Source: Clavelina lepadiformis
Lineage: Eukaryota; Chordata; Ascidiacea; Aplousobranchia; Clavelinidae
Direction of reading: 5' to 3'
NCBI RefSeq assembly: GCF_947623445.1
Contig: NC_135244.1
Location: 14,942,860 to 15,006,859 of the forward strand
Length of the DNA stretch: 64,000 nucleotides
Shown: positions 22,770-34,627 of the stretch, one piece after another
How positions within the stretch are numbered: the stretch's first letter is position 1
How the letters are laid out: every line of letters begins with the position of its first letter
Notes under the pieces: model-generated
The model's input: only the letters and a program-made list of their open reading frames with translations
What the model was told of the DNA's origin: nothing
Databases searched by the model: none
Position numbers and translations under genes: made by a program

Positions 22770-23600
22770 CTTGCAAATATAGGCTTATTGCAATTTTCGA
22801 TTTAAAGTGAGGGGCAAGTCAAAAAAAAGTTGTGTGAACTTGCTGGGGAGAGAATTTTTGATAATATGTAGTGGTTAAGCAGTAATTGCCAAAATCGTAT
22901 CACAAATTTGGTCTATATAATGACGGCGGGCGGAAATTATGACGTCATAATGTAAAAACATGTTTGCTGACAGAGTTAGTACTAGGTATGGTAATCTAGC
23001 TAACGCGTTTTTGATGAACTACGTCTCTCTGGGCAAGTGATTAGTAACAGGTAATGTTTATTTTCAGCAAAGGAATTTTACAGATGACAGTACATAAACT
23101 GGTAAAGCATTGTTGTTTTTACCGCAGTTACCGGACTTGGCTGGAGCCAGCAGCCAAGACTGAACTGTATTGTAGGTTAGCAATACTAGCATCTACATTC
23201 TACATTAACCAGCACAAGTACACCCACGGTACGCTAGCTTAGGGTTATTTAAGGCAAAATGTTCCTGTTATACACTTAAGTACGCTATAATTATTTCTAT
23301 TATTCTTTGCTTGACTTCCACAGGAAACAGTCTATTAATACTTGATCCAAATAGCTGAGTCGTCCTTATTGTTTCTTTTATTGTGACGAAATAAGAACCG
23401 CGATTTCCTTCATAATTAAGCGAAAATTTGATATTTTTGCACTTATTTATGGCAGCAATTGCTTAACCACTACATATTACAGTAGTACAAATTCTCTCAC
23501 CAGTATATTTACTGACAACTATTCTTTGATTTAAGGCCAACTTATTTTTGGACTTGCCCTTCATTTTAAGCTTGAAAAAAGTTTTGCAAATACAATACAA
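22770..23600. repeat. long inverted-repeat (foldback) element
   Basis: The left arm at 22,801-22,895 holds tttaaagtgaggggcaagtc, an AAGTTG block, gagagaattt and tatgtagtggttaagcagt. Each block recurs in inverse order and complement between 23,465 and 23,572 (gcttaaccactacatattac; gacttgcccttcattttaa). The arms are about 100 bp and the loop about 570 bp. A TGACGTCA palindrome sits at 22,940. A fragment of the same arm (aatggttaagcagttattgc) appears at 50,198. Confidence 0.75.
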
Positions 23601-23707
23601 TTCTGCGAGTTTGACAGACGTTGCCGTTTCATATTACGTGTCAAAAACAGGCTGCAACAATCTTCACTTTAATCTTAGTTAATTCAATTCATATGTAGGC
23701 GATGTCC

Positions 23708-26373
23708 TTATTGATGTTGAATGATCTTCTTTTCACATTTTTCCGCCAAAGGTTTCAAGAAACATATCAAGGCGGACAAAACAAGCAAAGATCCAGAAAA
23801 GCGAAACGACCAACTGTAAGACTGTGTGGCGTCATAAATAAAACCTGTTTACACAAGCATGCCGTGTAATTGATTCGGTTTTAACTTAATTTAAGTTATT
23901 ACACGCAATGCTATACATTTCATCGATGTTACGTATGATAACTAGGTTAATACATTTGGTTACGACAAAGTTATCAAACCGGCCAACACTGGACCCAATA
24001 TAATGCCAATTCCTTCTTCGAGTAACATCCAGCTGAAAGCATCCACAAAACAATCTTTTCCCAACATCAAAGCCACGCTGGCCTTTATCATTCCGTATCC
24101 ATTGCTGAGAAAACCAAACATTGCAGCAAATATGAATAAACCGTAAGTGTTAGACCAGAAGGAGCTGAAAAATGTGGCAAAACCACAGGACATCTGCAAT
24201 TCAAACAAAACTCATTAGCATACACTAATAAATTCCAGTATAAGCTACCAAAAGCTCTTTGTTATTAAAGTTTAGTTCGTTTGGCATACGTACGATATTA
24301 CAACTGTGTCAGAAGTTATAATCAAATCCATGAACAATACTGTGGCCTATGGTTTTACTTTTTGGCATTTCTTATGCATGGAGTTAGGTTACCTGTATAA
24401 CGACGTAGCACCATAGAGGATAGATTTGAAAATAACTGCCGATTACTCCTGTCAAAGGCCTGCCAACAAAGCCAGCAACACCGACGGTAGAAGACAACCA
24501 TGCAGAAGTGTCCTCACTCAGGTTGCTCAGTCTTGATTTGAAATAACAAGAAATGTTTGTGCATGAAGCTTTTGCAAGCTTCTTGGTTGGGGTAGTATCG
24601 ATCATAGAAAACTTTAAGGAAAAGGTTACCAAGGATAGCGAGTAAGCCCAAGCCAATGTGTGTAAAATTTTCAAAAACTTAAATCACCATTTAAGCTTGA
24701 ACTTACTTCCCTCTTTTGACAAGATGCACATAGGGCACATATATAGCGGTCCACGATAAGAAGTCAGATATAAGCAACATCCAAAAAACTGGACTTGAAA
24801 ACAATTGCAAAGAACGGCTGGCAAAGTTGTTCTCTGTAGAAGAAATGTAGTTTGATGGACAAACTTAGATATCAGCAATGAAAAATTGGATTTAAACAAA
24901 ACATCTACTATTTCTTGTCGTTTCTCGTAGAAGTTTGTTTGTTTTATCCAAGCAGGAGGCTTTTTCTTCAACCGGACTGCTTTGAAACTCTGTTTTCTTA
25001 TCATTGATTTCTTTGTGATTATGTTTTGGAAGTTTGTACTTTGGCATATCGTTTTCGGGCCAGAAGTTAAACGGATGTGTTTTTATCTTTATTCCAGGTA
25101 TAAAACACATGCAAACCACACAAGCATTGAAGCAGACACCTCCAGTAATAAGCAGCGCCCCCTAAAATATATGGTGCAAAGGAACTTGCATAACGTATTT
25201 ACATAGTCCTCATAGGTTTATAGTACATACATAGTTACATACATACATATAATATTGTACATAGTTTGCATAGGTAATGAAGTTTTGCTGCTTTTAATGA
25301 TTAATCAACTGTGATAATACTCATTGTGTTAAAAATAGGCTTAACATTACCATCATTATTTCTTACTCGCCATTGGTAGTTATTTAATAACTGTTGTTGT
25401 AAAACGGAAAACAAAAAGTTTCCGAAACACAATCCAGCTCCCATAAATCCTTCTGCTAGCAATCTGTGACGTACAAAATAATCATTGATGATCGCCGAGG
25501 TAGAAAATGCCACCATTCCTGCTCCAAAGCCTGTAAGAACAATGATGTCGTGGTTTATGAATACTGACGTGGCGATACTTCCGTTACTAAACGTTTTCTT
25601 CCCCTAATAATATTTTGTCATAAACAAGACAGATGGGTTACGGCGCATGTCAATATTACAGTATAAGAGTTTGCAATCCAAGTATATGATCATTTATTAG
25701 TTTGTTGAAGCATTACCTGTAAATTTATAACTATTTTAATTACTTTTGTGGGATATTTTTAAAATTTTGATTTTTTTTTCTCAATGGATTAACATTGAAT
25801 TAGATGAAAATGAGCACATTGTCTCCTTTTTAGGATTTTAGGATCTACAGTTGGCATAGCACGTTCACTCAATCCAATAGCATTGAAAACATAGAAAATC
25901 ACTTTTTATTAGAAACTGCTATTCAGAATGCTGGCAATACTATTGCAGTACAGTTGCTTACCCGTTATAGCACCAAACGTAAAACACAGTGTTTGGACAC
26001 TCTCTGCGAATGAACTGATAATCCATCCCGAAGCCATAATAAACCCTCCCATTATTCCACATTTTCGGAAGCCAAACTTTCCGCCCAAAAATCCGTACAA
26101 TGGTCCTGAAATAAAGATGAGTTATCGTGTTTTCAAAATTCCATGGTTGTGAACAACATCAGCCTAACTTTGGTACTAATCAAAACCTGTTATACAGCCT
26201 ATTGACACCGGCAAAGCTCCAGCCAAAGAAACGTAACTAGCTGGTGAGTTAAAATAAGATATCCAGACTTTGTAGAGAACACCAACTGAATAAAGCAGGC
26301 CCCAAGTCAAGGCTAAATTTACAAAGGCTCCTGCTAGAATAATCCATCTGTATTTACAAGTTTCTGCTTCCAT
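23708..26373 (-). CDS. SLC16-like major facilitator transporter (paralogue B)
   Basis: Tandem paralogue of the gene at 14,271-18,575 and probably also a plasma-membrane solute carrier. Eight exons: 26373-26187, 26105-25962, 25530-25367, 25161-24909, 24833-24707, 24531-24393, 24193-23980, 23844-23708, joining to 1365 nt (454 residues), all GT-AG. Exons 1, 2, 3, 6 and 7 have exactly the same lengths and phases as in paralogue A (187, 144, 164, 139, 214 nt). It starts MEAETCKYRWIILAGAFVNL. It contains GPLYGFLGGKFGFRKCG, FGAGMVAFSTSAIINDYF, NNYQW|R|GALLITGGVCF, a polar central loop with many K/E, WTAIYVPYVHLVKRG, GFVGRPLTGVIGSYF and LSNGYGMIKASVALMLG. The exon 4/5 junction uses a 75-nt intron and is the least certain splice. 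There are no disabling changes, so both copies look functional. The substrate is unknown. Confidence 0.85.
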
Positions 26374-27404
26374 TTTGCAGACAAGCTCTCTTGCATTTAA
26401 GGTTACTCGATGTATTGATTAATTATTTTGTACTATAAGCAAATAGTTTTATACAAATATCAATATACGCATATCTTGCTAACATAGCAGTTTTCCCTTT
26501 GCAGGTTAGAGAAACAAGGACAGTTCAATTTTGATCACGTATCGCCAGAACGGAAATTATAAGCATAAACAAAACAACGAATTCTGCTTGCGTAACGAAA
26601 TACACCTCACGAACTACAGGCCTGAGGTGGGGAGAGTGCGGCCTTCTGGGCTAACGCGGTGTTTTCAAGGAGTTTGTATGGGCTACTTAGTTTTAGCTTT
26701 ATCAAAAGTATTTTATTTTTGGCTGCTACATTTTACTTATCTTAACTTGGGGAACCTGCTATGACTATTATCTATTGATCCATCCTAAAATCAACAATGC
26801 TGTAACCAACTATCGTATTATTATTTTCTGATGACATCCTCGTTGTATACTATAGTCATTAAATGTTAATAAACAAGCTTATATAGTATTTTGGTTGTTG
26901 CAACCAACTGAGACCAATTAAGTCAACTGAAATGCAGCCGTCGAGTGTCGACTGATAAAAGTTTCCTAAACTACGCTATAGCCGTAGTAAACAGTAGGCT
27001 TGGAATTCTTTTTGGCAGTATTGACATGGTATATCAATCAGATTCTTTCACGAATTAATCTATTGTAGTTTGCTTCTAAAATTTACAGTTCTTTTCGTTT
27101 ATTCCCGATATTCGCCGGTCGCCTGCATTCTCTCATAACTTCTTTTGTCTTATGCAAATCTTTCTTACATGCATAGTAGTGCAGAAGTGCAGAAGTAATG
27201 TATTTTTATGCGAGACTACGATAGCGAAAGGGTTTAATACAAAATGATTGGCATTTCATTTTCTCATTTCCGCACTTCCGTAGATAAGCGTTATATATCT
27301 GATAGCGCTGGAGCACCACATGTCCTATGTTATAGAGTGTGTATTTGTGGTAGGGCGTAACCATGCAGTTTCAATCAACTGCATTTTGCTTGTGTTTGTA
27401 AATA
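26374..27404. other. intergenic, SLC16-like B upstream region
   Basis: No gene was recognised. It should hold the promoter of SLC16-like B. The plus-strand frame at 26,531-26,764 lacks any family resemblance. Confidence 0.5.
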
Positions 27405-28010
27405 CAGTATATTATTGTGGGTGGCCACGGCATTGCACCCACGAGATTTGTCCCAGCACGGCATTGCACCCAATGTGATTAAACCTGCATGAGATTGCAT
27501 CCACACGGAATCAGAGGCGTACCTGGGGTTTTAGTGCCCGGGACAAGAGACAACATTTGTTCCCCCACTTGTCAAAATAAATGAGATAAACGAACACCGA
27601 AGCAGTGAACTATAATGGAATTTGCTTAATCTCCACATTTGACCACTCCGTCGCCCTACCAAAAAGTGCGAAGCGCAACTTATGAAATCTAATATTTATT
27701 TGAACAATGGTAGCTGACAATTTATAGTGTATACAATTTAGAAATGCTGTATAGAACGATTTTTATGCTGTGTATCCATAGAGATAGTATAAATACGATT
27801 TATAAACGATACAGTGTTTGTTATATATATTATGTTATAAGCGTATGTTCTTATGGATTACAGAACTCGTTTTTGCAGTCCCAAAATCGAAACGAGTGCG
27901 ATTGCGTGTAGATGCAATACCGTTTGGGTGCAATTCCGTATGGGTGCAATTCCTTATGGGTGCAATTCTTTATGCAATTCCTTATTCCTTTGCAATTCCT
28001 TGCAAAACTG
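27405..28010. repeat. inverted-repeat element with GGGTGCAATTCC units
   Basis: The left side carries ggcattgcaccca twice (27,429 and 27,470). The right side carries tgggtgcaattcc repeated at a period of about 16-17 bp between 27,924 and 27,970. The two sets are inverse complements in their core (tgggtgcaat/attgcaccca). The interior includes cagaggcgtacctggggttt, possibly the end of another element. The borders are uncertain and no target duplication was found. Confidence 0.5.
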
Positions 28011-28583
28011 TATGTTGTTAACATGTAGCGGCGTATTTAAGGTTGCTTTGGGGGAAGTCAAAAAGCTTTAAAAACTGGTTTTAAAATTTCCAAGCTTTCA
28101 TCCCCCGCCCAAAAATTTTGTGTTTTTGCGCCTCAAATACCGCTTTAAAACGCCCTAAACCAGTGGTTCTCAAAGTGGGCGCTGGCTACTAAATGGGCGA
28201 TTGGGGGGCGCTGATAATAAATTGGGCAGTAACAAAAACAGTGCCAAAGTAAACATTTGCGCTGTTTGTATAATAGTTTTATGCTTCGATTTACTTATTT
28301 TACTTTCCTGTGTTCGGTTGCATAGTCTGAGAATTTTCGGTTAACCTTAAAATAAAATACATTTATTAGTCTCACTATTCTTATTGTTACGTCAATACGT
28401 AGACTAATTCGAAAAGTATTGTGTTATAATAATCTTGCATTTTTTCTCGCATGTTGCATATGCCAAAGGGTATTTAAGCCACGAGGAAGTTACTGTGATT
28501 GTGAATAGCAATATTCTTAGATTTTAGTTAGTGAGCCGGTACCTAGGTATAGTTATTTTATTCAGTCATTAGAGTGCTAAATA

Positions 28584-30913
28584 ATGAGTTCAGCCAAACG
28601 AAAACGCAAGCAATACAGTTCAAGTTATCTCCAGTATGGATTTATTCCACCCCCAAATTCCGACTCACAGCCGATGTGTTTGCTGTGCTCTAAAGTGTTT
28701 TCTAATGAGGCGATGAAGCCGTCCGGACTTTCCGAGCATTTAACGAAAATTCACCCAGATAAAGTAGGCATAGAGTGCAACATTTTTTCAAATGCTCTGG
28801 GACAATTTCAAAAAATGGAAAACTGTTGGCACGATGTTTTCAAACCTCTCCCATACAAGTAATGATGGATTACGTGCGTCTTCCAATTTGTCTTTGATTT
28901 GATGCTTGCAAGAAAAGGCAAGCCGCATACGATCGGCGAAAAATTGATCTTGCCATCAGTGAAGGAAGGTTTGCACACCGTTTTGCATCACAAGGCCTCT
29001 TCTACAGTTATTAAATCTATTCCTCTGATTAACAATACTGTACAGAGACAGGTGGATGAGATGGCTACCGATATAGAAGATACAGACCTGCTCAAAAATA
29101 TATTTTATTTAAATATATTTAAATAATTCCTCGAGAATAATTTATTTTTCTGTTTTTTCGATCAGAATTATTTATTTTTCATTCTTTTCTTTCAGAATTA
29201 TTTATTCGGCTAGCTTCAAAATAATTCATTTTACTTAAGTTACGGTATTAAGTTAATTTAAGTTAACCATGTCATCAAAACGACTCAATATCATCAATGT
29301 CAATGTCATCAAAACGACTCACTCCTTCTAACTTTGAGTCGCAATTGTTTCTACATGCAAACAAACAACTGTGGGGAGTCAGTGAGGTCAACAAGATAAT
29401 GAATGTAGTTGGTAATGACGACGATGAATAAATCATGTTGTAGAAAATAATTTGTTTAGTGAAGAATAATTTATTGTCAAACACTGAACGAATTATTTAT
29501 TCTTTGAAAGCTTCGATGTAAATTATTTATTTCAATAAAAGCTTCAATGGAAATAATCTATTTCGAGAAAAGAAAAAGTGGAATAAATATAAATATTATT
29601 TTGAGCACTCCTGTAGAAGATAGCTTATGCAGCATCATCAGGAATACATAATTCAGTTTACTACTGGATGAGTCAACTTTGCCAGGAAATGAGTCTCTAT
29701 TACATGGGTATGTTCGTTTTGTGAATGATGAAGTTTTACAGGAAGAGTTGGCAATCGCTTTAACACTGGATTCAGATACCCGGGGTGAGACAGTACTTCA
29801 AGAAGTTAAAACATATTTCGAAAAAAAAAAACAATTCCACTTACCAATGTCATAGCGTATGCAACTGACGGCGCCCCATCTATGATGGGCCGTTACCGTG
29901 GCTTCATGGCATTCCTAAAAGCAGCGAATCCAAACGTGCTTACAATTCATTGTGTGATTCATCGGCAGCATTTGGTGGCCAAGAATATCAGTGGTCGTCT
30001 TAACCTCTCATTGAAGACTGTCATCAAGGCAGTAAATAAGATTAAAGCTCATGCGCTTAACACACGCTTGTTTAAGCAATTGTGTAAAGAGATATTCGAG
30101 GCCTTTGATGGCTTACATCTACACACGGAAGTAAGATGGTTCTCCAAGGCAATCTGCTTTGCACGATTTTACACACTGATAGATACTGTTGTGGAATTCT
30201 TAGAAAGCTGTGACCCTGGCCTTGCCAAAAAAATTATTGCTATAAAAAATGATATTGCATACTTGTCAGATATATTTTCCAAATTTAACGAATTGAACCT
30301 ATCCCTTCAGGGCAACGAGGTAAACCTAATCAAGGTAAAATCAGCACTGTGTGGATTCAAAAATAAGCTTGCGTTGTATGGGCGAAATGTAGCTAGACGC
30401 GAATTCTTCCAGTTTTCCAGCTTGCAACAACTTGTTATCAGCGACAAAGGTATTTCTAATGTTGATGTTGAGACATACAGCAAGCATATTCAGGAATTGC
30501 ATGAAGACATGGAAGTTCGGTTTCAGGATGTATTACAATTGGAGATTCCTGACTGAATAATCGACCCATTCATTGATATTTCCGCGCAAGAGATTCTTGC
30601 AGAGGAACTTATAACCTTGCAAAATGATTTTGAACTCAAACCAAAATTCCGTATCTCGTATCAATCATTTTGGCTGCAACGCGAAATTAAAGTTAAATAT
30701 CCTCACGTGTGGGATCGGGTAAAAAATTTTTTGATTGCATTTTCCAGCTCATACGTAGTAGAGCGTGCGTTCAATGCCGTCACAATGCTTTTGGACAACA
30801 AAAGAAACCGCCTGGACATAGTGACACGGGGAGATTTATGACTGTTTTTAACTAAAATGGAACCAGATATCAAGAAACTTATGAAATTGCACAAAGCTCA
30901 TCCTTCACACTAG
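28584..30913 (+). pseudogene. ZBED5-like hAT transposase, interrupted
   Basis: 28,584-28,862 starts MSSAKRKRKQYSSSYLQYGF and carries a BED-type finger (CLLCSKVFSNEAMKPSGLSE, then HLTKIHP). The following piece has ARKGKPHTIGEKLI and NNTVQRQVDEMA. After the insertion the frame resumes with EDSLCSIIRNTEFS, LLLDESTLPGNES and YATDGAPSMMGRYRGF. The long frame 29,882-30,556 has NVLTIHCVIHRQHLVAKN and HTEVRWFSKA. The end holds the dimerisation region SSYVVERAFNAVTMLLDNKR. Breaks visible: a stop at 28,860, a 531-bp insertion at 29,083, a probable slip in the A-run near 29,820, and TGA codons at 30,554 and 30,839. The protein cannot be made whole from this copy. Confidence 0.9.
29083..29613. mobile_element. 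531-bp non-autonomous element nested in the hAT
   Basis: The left end CAGACCTGCTCAAAAATA pairs with the inverse of the right end, CAGGAGTGCTCAAAATAATA. TAGAAGATA (9 bp) is present at 29,074-29,082 and again at 29,614-29,622. Removing the insert and one duplicate restores the transposase reading ...IEDSLCSIIR. The interior is very AT-rich and reiterates attatttatt(c/t) with gaaagcttc or tcgag motifs in both orientations. It has no coding capacity. Confidence 0.92.
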
Positions 30914-31477
30914 AGATTAGAATTAAACAAACATTAATTAGCAGTTGTAATTCATGTTAATTTGTATGTTACACATTTGCACACGTTTCGTCTTTAAATA
31001 AAGGTGGTGAGTCAAATGTAACAAATTCAAATTGAATGTATGAATGAGAATTCAAATGTAACAAAATGTTTATGATGTAACAAAAGCTGTGTTTGACTTG
31101 AATGGTGGATGGTGTAATAATGCTTGCTATCTAGTTTTGATGGCAGGAGCTAGGCTTGTAAACGTTCAATTTATTTGCTTATCGATGTAGTATTGTAGTT
31201 AAAAGAAAAGCGATTACGCGTTTCGAAAGAGGAATGTCCTGCCGTGTCAGAAATGTTTTAGTTGTCAAAATTGACCCATCGTAGCCTACGTCGAGTAATT
31301 GTAAAAATTTCAGGCTAATTTTAGTGCTGGTTTTGAAAGCGTGCATGTGTTTTTTTCCTCGCTTCTCCAATAAATAGTAAATTCGTTGTTACTTTTTTGT
31401 TGAATGGGCGTTTGATAGTCAGTAAAATGTCCAGGGGAGCACTATCGGAAAAAAGTTTGGGAAACACTGCCCTAAAC

Positions 31478-34400
31478 GAAAATATTTTCACATCAAAATG
31501 GACGATACAGCAGCCAAATTATAGTTTTGACTTTTGAGACGCCGTATACATCGATTTTGAAACGCCGTAAGCCCGCTTATTAATTAACCTTATACGTTTT
31601 TATGTGCAGGTTGTAGCTGATACGTAGTCGCAAAAAACGAAATGCAATAAACGAAGAAGACCGAAAACTTATAAAGGCTTGTGGTTTAAAAACGTTAGGT
31701 TCGTGAGGGGGTTTGGCCCAATACTCCCTCTCTAAATACTCTAGTGTTAGCATAAAATAGCATTTAGGAGGGTAAATGACAAACTCCCTGAAAATATTTT
31801 AAGATTTTGCCTTTTTTCTGAACGGCATTTTCACACCAATCTGCTGAAATATGTTTGCCACAAAAATATTTACAAGATAGGCCTACCTGTACCACTCAAT
31901 AGTAGGCTACACCAAAGTAGTGGCATCAACAAAATTTTAATGCTTTCTTGACCAAAAATATTTTAACAAAAAAATGTGGACATAACTCTCAACGAAGTAT
32001 TGTATTGGGTAGGGACTGTAGCCGTACTCACTTCAAAATGAGTTTTGTAATGGCATTACCGTTCAACATTCTCTTTGAAAAACGTGGGTAACCTTATTTT
32101 GCTTTTACAAGTCGATTAAACAGTGAACAGCTCCGTATCAACAACTACAGGATCAATTTGCATTGTTAGAAGCAAGCTTTTTAGAAACTTTTTCTCGATG
32201 CTTGATAACCAGAACGACAAGCAATCTATGGTGTTTCACGATCAGCCAATTATGTTCTTGAGTTTGGTCATAGTTTTATAACAATGCTGTCTAAAACTTT
32301 CGTGTCATGACTTAATATACAGTATTGCAGTGGCTATTATAACAATATGATATGGTCGATGAAGAGTCGAAAATCAAAAAAGCAGTGAACCAAAAGACGG
32401 CTATGTCCCAATTATGGTTCCCTCCGTAAATACGTTAGTCTTAACAAGTTCTTTTTGGATCATCGTTGTGTGCAGCCGGTTTTTAATCAGTTTTAGTTTA
32501 AAAAACAAACATTTTTCATTGCGGTTTCAAACTATTAAAACGAAATAAACATGCAATGCGATTTAGACGTTGGGAAAATTAAAGTTTAAATTTAGGCAAA
32601 ACTTAAAATTTGATGAATATTTTTGCATTATACATCAGTTTATTTTTGCTCATTTGTGACACTATGTAGCTTTATCGATAATGTAAAAGATTATGCGGCG
32701 ATCCGTGACGTTCGAAAAATATCCAATCAGAGTTGGCCAAATCTCAATGCGGGCTACTCAATGCAACGTAGCTCTTTCTCTGACAGGATAAGAAACGCAG
32801 CATCAGCAGTGAAGCAAAGGGCTACGCTAACATGTCACGTATAGGGTTAGTTCGGATATGAATAATATTTATTAACCTGATATTTGTATTTTAGCTAATC
32901 AGAAAATAAACTGTAAGAACAGAGTAACCTTTTTATCTTAAATTCTAGTACGGTAGCTTAGCTTAAACACAGTGAAAACTCCTAAGGGTGACGTTATTTC
33001 CTTAAAGTTATTTCACATTTTCTTGTTAACCAAACCAAAATTGTGTTTAGTAGCTGTGCTAACTAATTTGGGTACATTATTTTTCCACGTTTTAAGTCTT
33101 TGGGCTTGGCTGCTTTTCTTCACTCATTCTTTGGGGTCTAGTATACAAGTGCACAACCAGATGACGTCAAGACAGGCTAAGCCTAATGGTTATAGCATTT
33201 TGTTTTTCGTTGCTCCCACAGACAAAGACGACATAGTAATAGAATAAACTGAAGCCAACTAAAATGTACCGGTAAATGTGAAACATTTGGGTGCAGAAGC
33301 ACAGTCGTCAAAATTTCGGTGCTTCAGTTACCATGTTTACCACTATGGTAGCCTTACAGAGCAAATTTTCTGTAACATTTTGTAGAGAATATAGAAAAAA
33401 AAGTTGTGAATTAGGTCTATGTTTTAATTACATTCAAAAAAGGGTTAATCTAATCACTATTTTGGTCTTTAAACTGCCCGTATTTGACAAGAGAACTCAA
33501 TTCAAAACTTGCCAAAAGATATAAAAACCCTAAAAATAATAATTTTTCATCCAGTTAACGAACAAAATTTTATCTGTATATCTAATATCATATGTAGCTA
33601 AAATAGCCTCAGTTATAAACCAATATCCAGATAGTCCAGTCCTGTACTTTGGTAAAACTGATAACTATGTTACGTTGGTTTTATGGGTGTTGCAGCCATG
33701 CTAGCCCTGAATTTGTTGTGATCTTGACAAATTACTATTTAGGGCAAAATAAAACGTTAATTTCATGATTTGGTTCATGATTACAACCCTGAATAAGTTT
33801 TTCACAGGTTTTTCTAATTAAACAAGGTTGCCTATGAACTTATTTCAAGCCAAAGCTCGTATTAGCCATTCTCGGTCAAGAAAACAACCCAATTGGATTT
33901 TACTGCTACGTTTTGAATGTAGTCATACAACATTGAAGATTTGAAACAAGCACAACAAACAAATGAATGTGCAATGTGTGCGCTGAAAGTCATCGCTTGA
34001 CTGCATGTCAAGCCGAAGATTTCTTTGCAATCTGGTTGTGCATGTAACAAATAAAACAAGTTTTTTAACTTCAAGTTGCCTCTTGTACGAAAGTTGCTTG
34101 GTTTCCCGAAAAAGATCTCTACATTTTGTTCTAAAAATCAAATATTATGTATATGCATCAGCATTTAAAGCTATTGCGATCCTGTACTTTTAAGTTTGCA
34201 AATGAAATAACCTATAGTTTTTTGTTAGAAAAAATTCAATGGAATTAAGTCTTTAGGTTACGTCAGTCGTATGTAGTTAAAGTGTAGCAGGGAAACTATT
34301 GTGTTACTAAATAGGTAAAATTGTTTTACAGGTTATTTCTGCATGGTATCAAATGCAAAATAATGTATTACAAGTATACTAGACCCTCGCTGCCCAAATT

Positions 34401-34627
34401 GTGATGTAATTTGGATCAGCACTTCAGTATTAGACCCAGATCATACACCCTTAACTGAACAGTTTTGTATAAAATATTGTACCTGCCATTGTTAGTCCCC
34501 GTTTAAGGTGTGAAGCTTATGCCATTTTATTTAATGTTAATTTTCGTTACAGGTATCAAGATTCTCAAATTGAAATTTATTTACAATATATATTTTTGAA
34601 AGTTGTTTAGCAAAGTAGACCATAGAA
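31478..34627. other. intergenic, no supported gene
   Basis: Downstream of the hAT insertion the older repeat continues to about 31,600 (gagacgccgtatac, gaaacgccgtaagc). Beyond it the sequence is AT-rich. Frames at 32,972-33,247 and 33,291-33,524 have no family resemblance. TGACGTCA occurs at 33,162. A splice-acceptor-like ttttcgttacag at about 34,552 may end a 5'-UTR intron of MANF. Confidence 0.5.

Larger units (their letters stand above)
28161..31469 (+). mobile_element. hAT transposon (ZBED5-like), broken, with perfect 8-bp target duplication
   Basis: The ends are CAGTGGTTCTCAAAGTGGGC on the left and AAAGTTTGGGAAACACTG on the right, classical hAT inverted repeats. The 8-bp sequence CCCTAAAC occurs at 28,153-28,160 and 31,470-31,477. 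The plus strand encodes a BED-finger and hAT-core transposase in several pieces. A 531-bp non-autonomous element is inserted at 29,083-29,613. The host sequence on either side (cgcctcaaataccgc / gagacgccgtatac) looks like an older repeat into which the hAT jumped. Confidence 0.95.

Noticed and set aside
32972-33247. 91-residue frame before MANF
   Set aside because: No family match and no supporting signals.
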